Part shown: positions 17,269-28,177 of the stretch, in pieces | How positions within the stretch are numbered: position 1 is the stretch's first letter | Layout: each line of letters opens with the position of its first letter | From: CAYQTE01 sp964420285 | GTDB taxonomy: Bacteria > Planctomycetota > Phycisphaerae > Tepidisphaerales > Tepidisphaeraceae | Length of the DNA stretch: 64,000 bases | Assembly (NCBI GenBank): GCA_964420285.1 | Contig: CAYQTE010000019.1 | Coordinates: 1 to 64,000, forward strand | Direction of reading: 5' to 3' | Made by a program: the position numbers and the translations under genes | Notes under the pieces: generated by a model | The model's input: only the letters and a program-made list of their open reading frames with translations | What the model was told of the DNA's origin: nothing | The model's database searches: none

Positions 17269-17829
17269 TCATTCCAGCGACGCGTACCAGAACAGCGTGA
17301 CCGATTCCTTGACCAGATCGTGGTTGGAGCGGCGATGCGTATCGAGGCCGGCCAGGTCGAAGCTCAATCGGCTGAACATCTGATTGGCGGGGAAATTGTT
17401 GGCGGTGGTCTGGGCGTGGATGGCACGGCAGGACCGGCTGCGCGCCTCCTGCACCATCTGAAAAATGATCGCCGACGCCAGACCCTGCCGCCGATGGTCG
17501 CTGTCCACGCGCACGTCCAGGATGTGCAGAAGGGATGTGTCGGGATTCGCCTGGGCCAGGCCCAGTGCGACAATCTGCGATTCGTTGTCAGCCACCAGGG
17601 CGATGCCGTCGTCGGTTCCCTCGACGATCTGCCGCAAGGCCAGCCGGCGGCAATCGTCCAATCGGAACGGCTCGATCAGCCGCTGCCGCAGCGGACGTTC
17701 CTCGACGCGCCAGCCCATTTGCATGCCTTCGCCGGTGCGGTCGATGTGGAGATAGCGGTGCGATTCAATCGTGCCGTCGATTTCCTCGATGGCGGCCAGG
17801 TCGCGCGGCGTGGCACGTCGGATTTCCAT
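17269..17829 (-). CDS. GNAT-family N-acetyltransferase
   Basis: 186 residues. Opens with MEIRRATPRDLAAIEEI, the typical GNAT first strand, and has the acetyl-CoA loop RVDSDHRRQGLASAI (motif A, about residues 107-121), followed by AQTTANNFPANQMFSRLSF (motif B). The second half resembles streptothricin-type acetyltransferases. The substrate is not predictable. It converges with the phosphatase gene 29 bases away. Confidence 0.85.
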   Translation of the reverse strand: MEIRRATPRDLAAIEEIDGTIESHRYLHIDRTGEGMQMGWRVEERPLRQRLIEPFRLDDCRRLALRQIVEGTDDGIALVADNESQIVALGLAQANPDTSLLHILDVRVDSDHRRQGLASAIIFQMVQEARSRSCRAIHAQTTANNFPANQMFSRLSFDLAGLDTHRRSNHDLVKESVTLFWYASLE

Positions 17830-17872
17830 GGCCCGACAGTATACACAACCGTGCCGAAGGATGCCTCACATC

Positions 17873-18457
17873 TCAGGGCAATCCCATCGCCGCCGCCAGG
17901 GCCGCGCGGGCGCGCCGGGCGAGTTCGACGTCGTGCGTCGCCAGCTCGCTGACATGCGGCAGCCGCCCCTTTTTCAGGTAGACCACCAGACTCAGCCGAT
18001 CGGACAGGCCCGGAAATACGCTGTGGTCCTGCCGCATCACCACCCGCTTGATCCGATCCCTGGGCGTGAATCGAGCACGGCAATGCCACAGTCCCGGCCG
18101 CCAGTCGATCAGGCCGCTGGGCGATGCTTCCAGAACCCGCGGCACCCGAACGCATTTGTGCTGCCAGAACAACTGCCAGACTCCGGCCGCAAACCAGAAG
18201 CAGTTTTGCCAGGCGATCTGGCCGAGAAACGCCACCACCATCGGCCGGGGCAGTTTGGCCAGCGGAAGCCGCTCGGAAAGATCCACGCACAGTCCGGCAT
18301 TGACGGCAAACGCGACGAAGCAGACGGCGGCGGCGACGATTCGGGGCCATTGGGGAGGCGCGGCGTTGTGCAGCCGCGTCACCGGGCCGTCCACGTCGAT
18401 CCGAAAATCATCGGACTGGATCTCGTGCGAATAATAGTTCAGCACGCGTAGGGACAT
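17873..18457 (-). CDS. Two-helix membrane protein, unknown
   Basis: 194 residues from the ATG at 18457; the frame extends to a TTG at 18565 but the added residues overlap the next gene and look non-coding. Two membrane helices (about residues 40-60 and 72-95) are followed by a basic cytoplasmic-looking domain of about 95 residues with RPGLWHCRARFTPRDRIKRVV and a C-terminal Ala-rich helix. It resembles small PH-like membrane proteins but I do not assign a family. It lies 91 bases after the SpoIIE phosphatase gene on the same strand. Confidence 0.55.
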   Translation of the reverse strand: MSLRVLNYYSHEIQSDDFRIDVDGPVTRLHNAAPPQWPRIVAAAVCFVAFAVNAGLCVDLSERLPLAKLPRPMVVAFLGQIAWQNCFWFAAGVWQLFWQHKCVRVPRVLEASPSGLIDWRPGLWHCRARFTPRDRIKRVVMRQDHSVFPGLSDRLSLVVYLKKGRLPHVSELATHDVELARRARAALAAAMGLP

Positions 18458-18548
18458 GTCGTCGGGCCGCGGCTCAACAAGGTACGCGGCCCGCCGTGTG
18501 ATCGGGCAATCTTTCGCACAACTTAACTTCCATCGCGGCAATCCCCGG

Positions 18549-19502
18549 CTATTGCGTCCGGTCAAGAAGGATGAGCGTGAGATCGTCCCTGGGCGCCAGG
18601 CTGCCCTGCTGGTTGTCGAGATAGGCCGTCAGATCGGCGATGAGTTCGTCGCTGCCCTGGTGGATGCGCGATTGGATCTCGCTGCGCCATTGCGTGGTTT
18701 GGGAGGAGTCGCCGCCGCCGAATGTCAGTTCCACGCCGTCGCTGTAAAACAGCAGCCGCTCGCCGGGCTTGAGCGTGATGCGGGTGGTCTCGAAAACCTC
18801 ATCGGGAAAGATGCCCAGCAGTCCGCCGCTGCCGGGCAGGTCTTCCATGCGGCCGTCGGGCGTGATCAGCAGCGGCGAGGGATGCCCGGCGCGGGCCATC
18901 TGCACGTCAAGCGTTTCGGTATTGACGATGCCGTAGATGACCGTGGCAAACGTGGCCTGCGCGAGGTTCTGTTCCACCAGCGCTGTGTTCAGCCGCCCGA
19001 GCGTTTCACCCGGCGTCAGCAATGTCAGCCTGTTATTGGTCACCTCGCGCGTGATCATGCCGTGCTTGATATACATGGTCAGCAACGCCGCCGGCATGCC
19101 GTGACCCACCGCATCGGCGATCCAGAACCCGACATGCCGCTCATCCAGCCGCGTAACGTCGAACAAGTCGCCGCTGACATAGCCGGCCGGACGGAACAGC
19201 GTGTGGAAGCTGGCGCGCCCGACCCGCGGAAGAGACTTGGGAAGAAAGTCCTGCTGGATGCGGCCGGCCAGACGCAGTTCCTCGTCGAGGCGGGCCATAT
19301 AGGTGTTAAGGCTGTCGTCGCGACGGCGGAGGAGGTCGATCTCCTCGGCCATCCAGTCGCGCTGCATTTGAACCGCCGCCAGATGTTCCAGCAGTGACTG
19401 CCGGTCCAGCGCGCCGTCGGCATGTCCGCCGGCCCGCAGCGGCGGCGACTGGAAATCCTCAAATTCCGCGGGCGAAGTGGCCAAACGAAGAGCTGCTTGC
19501 AC
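18549..19502 (-). CDS. SpoIIE/RsbU-type protein serine phosphatase
   Basis: 317 residues. An N-terminal coiled coil (about 40-85, AVQMQRDWMAEEIDLLRRR) leads into a PP2C-like domain: RIQQDFLPKSLP, then SGDLFDV and ADAVGHGMPAALLT (metal ligands), and a late PRDDLTLILL. Such enzymes dephosphorylate STAS anti-anti-sigma proteins in partner-switching pathways; a STAS gene lies 9 kb away at 28178. The GTG at 19502 is chosen because GGGGAG lies 7 bases upstream; a TTG 6 bases earlier is too close to it. Cytoplasmic, no sensor domain besides the coiled coil. Confidence 0.88.
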   Translation of the reverse strand: MQAALRLATSPAEFEDFQSPPLRAGGHADGALDRQSLLEHLAAVQMQRDWMAEEIDLLRRRDDSLNTYMARLDEELRLAGRIQQDFLPKSLPRVGRASFHTLFRPAGYVSGDLFDVTRLDERHVGFWIADAVGHGMPAALLTMYIKHGMITREVTNNRLTLLTPGETLGRLNTALVEQNLAQATFATVIYGIVNTETLDVQMARAGHPSPLLITPDGRMEDLPGSGGLLGIFPDEVFETTRITLKPGERLLFYSDGVELTFGGGDSSQTTQWRSEIQSRIHQGSDELIADLTAYLDNQQGSLAPRDDLTLILLDRTQ

Positions 19503-19696
19503 GATCAATCTCCCCGTCCGGCCATATCACCGGACGACGCACCGACGACGCAACATGCTCGCACCCGCCACATCGGCGGGCGGTCGCCCTGATGCTTATG
19601 GGTAGAGTCGGCCGATCCAGACGGGGACTTAACCGCCCCAGCGGCAATTTCAGAACTGGCAGGGCGGACGTTATCGGCTGCAAGGCGATTGCTCGC

Positions 19697-20236
19697 TCAT
19701 TCCGATGCGGTCTGGGCAATCCTGGGAATATCCAGGTGGTCGCCGGGCTTGGCCCCGGCCTGCGCGGCGGCGTGCTCGTTCAGTTCGATCGCCCATTTGG
19801 CGGGGGCGTCGCTGTTGGTTGTGGGACTGGTGACATACGGCTGCATCTGTTGAATGGAGATGATGTTGGCCCGCTCGTCCAGATAAAGTATGTCCAGCGG
19901 AATCCGCGTGTCTTTCATCCAGAAATAAAGCAACTGCGGATCCTTGAAGACAAAGATCATGCCATGATCCGCCGGCATCGAATCGCGAGCCTTCAGGCCC
20001 TGTTCGCGCGTCGCCTTGAGGTTGGCGATTTCCAGCTCGAACAACGTGTTGCCGATCTTCACGTCGCAGACGCTCAGGCCGGGCTGGCGACCCAGAACCG
20101 ACAGCAGCCACGCCGGCAGGTCGCGGTCGGGGAGAAGAGCGACGGCAATCGCGGCCGTTACCAGCAAAACCGCCACGACGGCCAGAATGAGTGTCGCAAG
20201 CGACGGTCGCGAAGAAGATTCGTTGGTTGATTTCAT
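19697..20236 (-). CDS. DUF192 family protein, membrane-anchored
   Basis: 179 residues: an N-terminal membrane helix (about 13-35) and a periplasmic DUF192 domain with the family blocks LEIANLKATREQGLKARDSMP, MIFVFKDPQLLYFWMKDTRIPLDILYLD and the closing AIELNEHAAAQAGAKPGDHLD. The molecular role of DUF192 proteins is not established. The start overlaps the stop of the upstream small membrane gene by 4 bases. Confidence 0.88.
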   Translation of the reverse strand: MKSTNESSSRPSLATLILAVVAVLLVTAAIAVALLPDRDLPAWLLSVLGRQPGLSVCDVKIGNTLFELEIANLKATREQGLKARDSMPADHGMIFVFKDPQLLYFWMKDTRIPLDILYLDERANIISIQQMQPYVTSPTTNSDAPAKWAIELNEHAAAQAGAKPGDHLDIPRIAQTASE

Positions 20237-20589
20237 GAGGGCTTTTGGGATTTGGTGATGTGCATTCGCCGGGTCATGCGCAGATCAATGTACGCCAGGA
20301 CCATGATGCAGGCCAGAAGCAGCATGACCAGCAGCCAGATGAGCAGGAACAGTGTTGCGTGATGGGCCGGCTCAGGCAGGTGCAGACCGATAAAAAGTGC
20401 GATCGCCAGCGCGAACAGCGCCCCGCCGCCGGATTTGCGCAGGACAATCCGCCGGGCGTTCATGCGGGCATCTTCGATGGCGACAAGCCGGCCGGCCCCG
20501 TGGGCGTTGAACAGATAAAACCACCCCGCGGCGGCGATCAGAAACGTGAAAGTGTCGGCCAGAATCGGCATAACGTCTCGCGGCGTCAT
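20233..20589 (-). CDS. Small membrane protein, unknown
   Basis: 118 residues with three likely membrane helices (about 8-27, 57-73 and 78-100) and a basic C-terminus. No family motif recognised. It overlaps the DUF192 gene by 4 bases and follows the lipoprotein gene after 14 bases, so the three probably form an operon. Confidence 0.65.
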   Translation of the reverse strand: MTPRDVMPILADTFTFLIAAAGWFYLFNAHGAGRLVAIEDARMNARRIVLRKSGGGALFALAIALFIGLHLPEPAHHATLFLLIWLLVMLLLACIMVLAYIDLRMTRRMHITKSQKPS

Positions 20590-20603
20590 ACGGAGATCGA
20601 CCG

Positions 20604-22952
20604 TTAGATGCCCGCCGGCGCCACTAAGTTCGTTTTCAGCGACGGCGGCGGGTTCTTGCCCGCTTTCAGTTCGGCGATGATGGCCGCGGAGTCGTCCGCT
20701 GATTCGCTAAGCACTCTGCCGTCGGACAGCATGAACACGTTGCCGCCGCTGGAGGCCTCAGGCTTGATGTACCCAAGAACGGACAGGTTGCCCGGCTTGA
20801 GCGACGGGTCGCTGCCGAGATACACAAAATCCGTATTGGCGTTGACCCATTGCGCTTTCGCCTTGGCGTCCATCGTCTTCCATTCAGCGGGCGGCTTGGT
20901 CTTGGAATCAACCGTCAGGAACAATTCCGGCGCCATGCTGTCGTCCAAAACGGAGCCCAGGTCCGACGGGAATTTGCCGTTGCGGGCGCCCAAGACGATA
21001 GGAGCATTTAGCAGCACCAGCTTGTTGCCATTCTTGATCAGCGCCACCTGCTCGGCGTCCTTTGCTACCAAACCATCAAATGCTTTCTGGTGCTCGGCGC
21101 TGAGGGCCCCGCGAACCTGCGCGATCATCGATTGCGAAAAGCTCTGGTCCGATATTTTCGACGGGTCCGCCTTCAGTTGATCGTCGGCCGTTTTCTCGAT
21201 GGCCGCGAGTTGCGTCTTCTCCGCATCGCTCAGAACGCCGAGATCCTGCGGCAATTTTTGAAAAGTATTGTGAACGGCGGCAATGGCCTGATCGGCCGTC
21301 ATCGTGGCTCCGGAACCCGCCCCGCCCGCGGGTGGGATCCCGGCCGGCGGCGTGAGCGGCGTTCCGGCGGGAGTGCCGGACGCGGGCGCAACTGCCGATT
21401 CCGGCGCGATAACGGCCGGGAGGTACGGCGTCACGTCTTTCTGGGCCGAGGCTGGCAGGCGGTTAAACGCATCCTTGGCCTTGGCCAGATGCCCGGCCTC
21501 GACGTCGGGCTTGAGTGCCGCCCAGTCCACCTGCAAATAGATCCGATGCTCCATCGCCACGTTCTTCATGTCGGCCATGTCGCGCGGAGTGGTCGCTCCG
21601 CTGGGCTTGTCCAATGTCTGGTCGGCCTGGGTGTACGCCGCCTCGGCGGCGGCCACTTCCGCCTTGTATTGCGTATCCAGCGAATCTTTCAGTCCATCCG
21701 GCAGAGTCAGCCTGGCCTTCCTGAAGACCGGCGTGGCCGTGGTTATCACACTCTGGCGGTTGGCCAGATCGGCGGCTTCGGCGGCGTGAAGATCGCCCAG
21801 CAGGCGCTGGCAATCCGATTGCTCGACCTCGTACAACTCCGGACTGTTTTTGTCGACGCGGTTCTTGGCCGCGGCCACCGCCGGCATCAACGGGACGCTG
21901 GGGTCCGTCGGCAATGTGATCGCATTCCGCGCCATTGTGGCTCGGGCGGTGGCCATGTTGAGCTGCGTGTTCGCCTTTTGCAAATGCTCTTCGGCCGCCT
22001 TTCGCTGCTCGGCCAGATCGTTGACCTGCTTGACCAGATCGGCGGCCAGCGAATTGACCGACGGCGCATCGCCCTTGTCGTAATCCGAAATCCGCTGCTG
22101 GGCGTCGCGAACCTTGCTTTGAAGTTCGGTCCACGATAGATCCAGCCCCGCCGAGATCGAATCCATGTTCGCGATCGCCTGCTCCACGATCTGCACCTGC
22201 GCCTGCGCGATGCCCAGATTCTCAGTCAGCGGGACGAGGGCGGCCTGGGCGCTATCGACCTGAACCGAAACCCCGGCCGCCTGCTTGCGGAGATCCGACG
22301 CCTTGTTGAAATCGTCCACCGACGCCTGGCCGGTTTCGCCCTCGGACCGACGCTCCAGTTGATCCGCCGCGGCGATCATGTCGTCGTGTTGCTTCTGCAA
22401 ACCCTGCTGTTGCGCCTTGTTATCATTGATCGCGGCCGACAGGCGCGCGATATCGGCCTGGGCCTTGGCCAGCGTCGGAATCGGATCCTGATCGTGCTTG
22501 TACCACACCGCCACCGTCGCGCTGCCGATGGCGCTCTGCTTGTCGGCGGCCAGGCGGGTCTTCTCCCGGCCGGGATCGGCCGCCGTCCACGCATCCACCA
22601 CCGTCTGTTCGCCGCGGATATTGTTCACCAGTCGGGCGATATCGCTGGTGAGGCGGTTGGCCTCAACCCGGCCGCGATTGATCTGGTCGATCAGGTCCAC
22701 CGCCGTCTGCCAGTGGTTCCTGGCGCTGGCCTCCAGCGCGATGGCCTGCTGAATGGGAGATGCGTTGACGTTGGCGGCGGCCTTGTCGTACAGCGCCTGA
22801 GCCGCGGCCGGCTTGGCCGCCCGCGCTTGATCGATCGTCGCCTGCACCTGCTGGTCGATCTGCCGCGTGGGATCCTCGCACCCGGCCACCAGGCCGATGC
22901 CGCAACAAACCGCCCAACTCACCAGCCCTGCTCGCCAGACCCGATTGTGCAT
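20604..22952 (-). CDS. Long coiled-coil lipoprotein, unknown
   Basis: 782 residues. The lipoprotein signal (membrane segment then LVAGC, Cys near residue 26) predicts attachment in the envelope. Residues about 30-370 are almost continuous amphipathic helix rich in Ala, Gln, Asp and Lys, with many heptads; residues about 520-580 are a Pro/Ala/Gly linker (PASGTPAGTPLTPP); the remaining 200 residues are a separate domain ending with VFMLSDGRVLSESADDSAAI, which resembles the display of a stored value rather than an enzyme. ATG at 22952 has AGGAG 8 bases upstream, better than an in-frame ATG 24 bases earlier. It could be a periplasmic spacer or scaffold. Confidence 0.6.
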   Translation of the reverse strand: MHNRVWRAGLVSWAVCCGIGLVAGCEDPTRQIDQQVQATIDQARAAKPAAAQALYDKAAANVNASPIQQAIALEASARNHWQTAVDLIDQINRGRVEANRLTSDIARLVNNIRGEQTVVDAWTAADPGREKTRLAADKQSAIGSATVAVWYKHDQDPIPTLAKAQADIARLSAAINDNKAQQQGLQKQHDDMIAAADQLERRSEGETGQASVDDFNKASDLRKQAAGVSVQVDSAQAALVPLTENLGIAQAQVQIVEQAIANMDSISAGLDLSWTELQSKVRDAQQRISDYDKGDAPSVNSLAADLVKQVNDLAEQRKAAEEHLQKANTQLNMATARATMARNAITLPTDPSVPLMPAVAAAKNRVDKNSPELYEVEQSDCQRLLGDLHAAEAADLANRQSVITTATPVFRKARLTLPDGLKDSLDTQYKAEVAAAEAAYTQADQTLDKPSGATTPRDMADMKNVAMEHRIYLQVDWAALKPDVEAGHLAKAKDAFNRLPASAQKDVTPYLPAVIAPESAVAPASGTPAGTPLTPPAGIPPAGGAGSGATMTADQAIAAVHNTFQKLPQDLGVLSDAEKTQLAAIEKTADDQLKADPSKISDQSFSQSMIAQVRGALSAEHQKAFDGLVAKDAEQVALIKNGNKLVLLNAPIVLGARNGKFPSDLGSVLDDSMAPELFLTVDSKTKPPAEWKTMDAKAKAQWVNANTDFVYLGSDPSLKPGNLSVLGYIKPEASSGGNVFMLSDGRVLSESADDSAAIIAELKAGKNPPPSLKTNLVAPAGI

Positions 22953-23149
22953 GGAGAACACTCCTGGCCAGCCCATACCTGCGGGCTGCGGCCATCCGCC
23001 AACCCCTCACTTTCGCCAGTGGATTGTGACGATCGGACATAGTAAAGTCAAACGCAAGTCCGGCGTGCGACGGGTCGCTGAAAAACATCAGACCGCTCGC
23101 GACCGGGGCGGTGTTTTATTGGCCGATCCGGGAGCGGCGACGCTGTTTC

Positions 23150-23914
23150 ATGACAAACGATTCCGCCAGCACGACCGATTCTTCGGCCCTTGAAGCCGAT
23201 CCGGCGCCGCCGTCCCCGCCCCAGCCCGCGCGGTCGGCCGCCGCGGAGCCCGCCGTTCCAATGCTGCCCGTCGTCGAACATCAATCGGCGCAGCTTCCGC
23301 CGCCGCTGGCCGTCGCGCAGCCAATCGTCGCGCCGGCCGCCGCGCCCGCGATCGCCAGGCCAGCCGGTCTGGTTGAGGGTTCACTGCAGGGCACAATGGC
23401 ACTGGCGATCATCATGGCGTATCTGTGCCTCGGCCTGGCGTTGGCGTGGGGATTTCAACAAAGCCGACAACAACAGATCGCCAAGGCCCATACCGAGCAG
23501 GAACGGCTGGCCGCCGATCGCATTCTCGCCCAGCAGGACGATCTCGGCCGGTTCCTGGCCCAACACGCCACCATCTCCATTCCCCTGACCGGCGCCACGG
23601 GTGGCCCCGTTCCCTCGGCCACCGTGGCATGGAACAAGGACCGCGGCGACGGCGTGCTTTTCTGCGACGGCCTGGAAAAGCTCCTGCCGCCGCGCACCTG
23701 CCAGCTTTGGTTCAAGAGCCCGACAGGCACCGCCTGCGCCGCCCGCGTCGATCCCATCGCCGGCCAGGACATCTACCGCTTCCACATCGACGGCCCGGAT
23801 GTCGATCCCTCGGAGATCATCCTCACGCGCGGAACACCGGCGGCCGATTTCGCCCACATCGACTCCACGGCCGTCTTGGCCCGCGGCGGGCGAACGGGCT
23901 CGTCGGCAAATTAA
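23150..23914 (+). CDS. Anti-sigma-K (RskA) C-terminal-like membrane protein
   Basis: 254 residues. A Pro/Ala-rich cytoplasmic part without any zinc anti-sigma motif is followed by one membrane helix (about 80-100, MALAIIMAYLCLGLALAW), a short helical stalk (AADRILAQQDDLGRFLAQH) and an outside domain resembling the RskA C-terminal fold (ATVAWNKDRGDGVLFCDGLEKLLPPRTCQLWF ... PSEIILTRG). Because the sigma-binding module is absent, an anti-sigma role is doubtful. The ATG at 23150 lacks a good Shine-Dalgarno; a GTG at 23111 is the alternative. Fragments of related genes occur at 24368-24660. Confidence 0.55.
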   Translation: MTNDSASTTDSSALEADPAPPSPPQPARSAAAEPAVPMLPVVEHQSAQLPPPLAVAQPIVAPAAAPAIARPAGLVEGSLQGTMALAIIMAYLCLGLALAWGFQQSRQQQIAKAHTEQERLAADRILAQQDDLGRFLAQHATISIPLTGATGGPVPSATVAWNKDRGDGVLFCDGLEKLLPPRTCQLWFKSPTGTACAARVDPIAGQDIYRFHIDGPDVDPSEIILTRGTPAADFAHIDSTAVLARGGRTGSSAN

Positions 23915-23917
23915 AGT

Positions 23918-23946
23918 TTGATCCGCGTTAGCACCAAACGTATTAT
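23918..23946 (+). promoter_or_regulatory. hicBA promoter giving a near-leaderless message
   Basis: TTGATC (23918-23923), 17-base spacer, TATTAT (23941-23946). A start 6-8 bases downstream would fall at or next to the hicB ATG at 23953, and no Shine-Dalgarno precedes that ATG. Confidence 0.5.
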
Positions 23947-23952
23947 TGAGCC

Positions 23953-24153
23953 ATGAGCAAGTATCGCGTCACATTGATCGAACATGACGACGGCGTTTCC
24001 GTAAGCTGTCCCGCGCTCAAAGGCTGCCATTCGCAGGGACGCACGCGTGAAGAAGCTCTGAAGAACATTCGCGAAGCGATTCAGGAATGGCTCGCGGCCG
24101 AGGCCGAGGAATCGAAGATCTTCAAGGTGACCGAAGCCGAAGTCATGGTCTGA
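23953..24153 (+). CDS. hicB: HicB-family antitoxin
   Basis: 66 residues. The compact partial-RNase-H fold of HicB is seen in YRVTLIEHDDGVSVSCPALKGCHSQGRTREEALKNIREAIQEWL. It neutralises the HicA RNase encoded 1 base downstream. There is no separate DNA-binding domain, so autorepression may need the HicA complex. The last 66 bases, including the stop, are repeated exactly at 24979-25044. Confidence 0.9.
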   Translation: MSKYRVTLIEHDDGVSVSCPALKGCHSQGRTREEALKNIREAIQEWLAAEAEESKIFKVTEAEVMV

Positions 24154-24154
24154 T
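24089..24154 (+). repeat. 66-bp exact direct repeat, copy 1 (3' end of hicB)
   Basis: Identical to 24979-25044, 890 bases downstream. It encodes the last residues of HicB (LAAEAEESKIFKV...) and the stop codon. Copy 1 is the native one because it lies in an intact gene. Confidence 0.95.
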
Positions 24155-24367
24155 ATGCCGAAAATTCCCGGCATCCGGCATCAAGACGCCATTCGCGTAT
24201 TTGAGAAGCTTGGATATCGCATCATCCGGCAAGGCGGGCACGTCGTCATGTCCAACGGTGAAACGCGCCTGATAATTCCGCGCGCAAATCCGATCGACCC
24301 GTACACCATGGGCGGCATCGCCCGCGATGCCGGCCTGACCCCGGACGAATTCCGGAAGTTGACATGA
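24155..24367 (+). CDS. hicA: HicA-family mRNA interferase toxin
   Basis: 70 residues, dsRNA-binding-like fold. The catalytic His sits in RQGGHVVMSN (about residue 28), with the typical surrounding KIPGIRHQDAIRVFEKLGYRI and IPRANPIDPYTMGGIARDAGLT. It cleaves mRNA when free of HicB. Gene order is antitoxin first, with one base between the hicB stop and the hicA start. Confidence 0.92.
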   Translation: MPKIPGIRHQDAIRVFEKLGYRIIRQGGHVVMSNGETRLIIPRANPIDPYTMGGIARDAGLTPDEFRKLT

Positions 24368-24660
24368 GGCGCGCGGGCGGCACGCTCTGCGCCGCGCGCA
24401 TCGATCCACCCGCTGGGCGTAGCCCGTTGCAAATCTGACGGCCAACGCCGTTAAGCATATTCGAGGGGCGTTATGTCCAACCCACCGATCCTCGACTACG
24501 GCAAACAACCCCGCCGCCACGGCTGGTTGAGACGCGCGGCGATTGTAGTTGTCACGGCGGCTGGCCGCCGATCGCATCCTCGACCAGCGGGACGATCTCG
24601 GCCGGTTCCTAGCCCAACGCGCCATTGTGTCCATTTCCCTAGTCGGCCTTATTGCCGACA
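24368..24660 (+). pseudogene. Scrambled fragments of anti-sigma-like genes
   Basis: No intact reading frame. Bases about 24376-24416 translate to GGTLCAARIDPPAGR, close to GTACAARVDPIAGQ in the gene at 23150. Bases 24473-24560 could start another protein (MSNPPILDYGKQPRRHGWLR then a hydrophobic stretch) that breaks off. Bases 24561-24648 match 23507-23596 (LAADRILDQRDDLGRFLAQR against LAADRILAQQDDLGRFLAQH) but in a different frame from the preceding start. The C-terminal piece comes before the N-terminal one, so at least two related genes have been cut and joined here. Confidence 0.7.
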
Positions 24661-24738
24661 CAGCAACGTCCGGCATGCTCCGTGGTTGCAGAACGAAATC
24701 TGTTCTATTCCCGGGCAAGACAGGGTATAAATGGCGGC

Positions 24739-24957
24739 ATGAGATCATTCACTGCCATTATTCATCAAGGCGAACCGGCGGAAGGCGGGTTTTGGGCAAC
24801 GTGTCTGGAGGTTCCCGGCGCCAACGGACAGGGCGAGTCCAAAGAAGAATGTCTGGCAAACCTCAGGGAAGCCATCCAACTCTTGCTGGACACCGGGCGA
24901 GAAGAAGCTTTCCGGCTCGATCCCTTGGCGGAAACGGCGGAACTGCTGCTGGCATGA
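24739..24957 (+). CDS. Second HicB-like antitoxin, orphaned
   Basis: 72 residues with the HicB pattern (FTAIIHQGEPAEGGFWATCLE, then GESKEECLANLREAIQLLLD). It is not close to the first HicB in sequence, so it comes from a different module rather than a recent copy. TATAAA at 24726-24731 with TTCTAT 17 bases upstream is a weak promoter. The start of the following frame overlaps its stop (ATGA), as a hicA should, but that toxin frame is destroyed. Confidence 0.8.
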   Translation: MRSFTAIIHQGEPAEGGFWATCLEVPGANGQGESKEECLANLREAIQLLLDTGREEAFRLDPLAETAELLLA

Positions 24958-25043
24958 AGAAGGGGGGAGAATTGACACGGCTCGCGGCCGAGGCCGAGGA
25001 ATCGAAGATCTTCAAGGTGACCGAAGCCGAAGTCATGGTCTGA
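24954..25043 (+). pseudogene. Truncated hicA fused to a copied hicB tail
   Basis: A 29-residue frame overlapping hicB2 by 4 bases. It begins MKKGGELTRL, which resembles the N-terminus of many HicA toxins, then switches at base 24979 into the exact copy of the first hicB's 3' end (AAEAEESKIF...). The catalytic His and the rest of HicA are absent. It reads as a toxin gene removed by recombination, leaving its antitoxin. Confidence 0.65.
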
Positions 25044-25044
25044 T
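24979..25044 (+). repeat. 66-bp exact direct repeat, copy 2
   Basis: Identical to 24089-24154. It lies at the junction that cuts the second hicA, so it marks the recombination breakpoint. Confidence 0.95.
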
Positions 25045-25114
25045 TTGCAATAGTCAGCACATCGCACAGCGGATACAATACCCTCGGAATCGGGTACCTT
25101 TGAAGGGAGCGCAC

Positions 25115-25546
25115 ATGCCGCTACAACTTGCCAACGAGCCGACACACAGGAACCCCCTGCCTCCCAATCAGGTCACTCGCATCATCGACCAGTTGCAGAA
25201 GGGATACAATAATTTCTTCCCCTCCGAGGTCTGGGCCCCCAACGTCAATCTGTACGAGACGGAAACATCCTATCAGGTCTGCGTCGATCTGGCCGGCGTC
25301 GATAAATCCAAGATCGACATCGACGTGGTCGATTCGCGGCTGACCATCCGCGGATCGCGGGCCGTCCCCTGCCGCGACGAAAGCGACGCCGAAGGAAACA
25401 CCCGCCGCACTCGCGTGCATCTCATGGAGATCGATCACGGCGCCTTCACCCGCGAGGTCGAGCTTCCCGAGGATGTCGTATCGGCCGATATCACCGCCGC
25501 CTATCACAACGGCATGCTCTGGGTCGAACTGCCCCGTAAACATTAA
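25115..25546 (+). CDS. Hsp20/alpha-crystallin small heat shock protein
   Basis: 143 residues. ATP-independent holdase. The alpha-crystallin domain spans about residues 42-143 with VNLYETETSYQVCVDLAGVDKSKIDIDV at its start and the closing AAYHNGMLWVELPRKH. A short N-terminal arm precedes it; the usual C-terminal IXI tail is absent because the protein ends right after the last strand. ATG at 25115 has GAAGGGAG upstream. The lon gene follows 42 bases later, a natural proteostasis pairing. Confidence 0.92.
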   Translation: MPLQLANEPTHRNPLPPNQVTRIIDQLQKGYNNFFPSEVWAPNVNLYETETSYQVCVDLAGVDKSKIDIDVVDSRLTIRGSRAVPCRDESDAEGNTRRTRVHLMEIDHGAFTREVELPEDVVSADITAAYHNGMLWVELPRKH

Positions 25547-25588
25547 TGTCCTCACCCTTACCACGCCACGGAACCGGCGGAGCTTCTC

Positions 25589-28165
<2,577 letters not shown>

Positions 28166-28177
28166 GGATCATTATTG

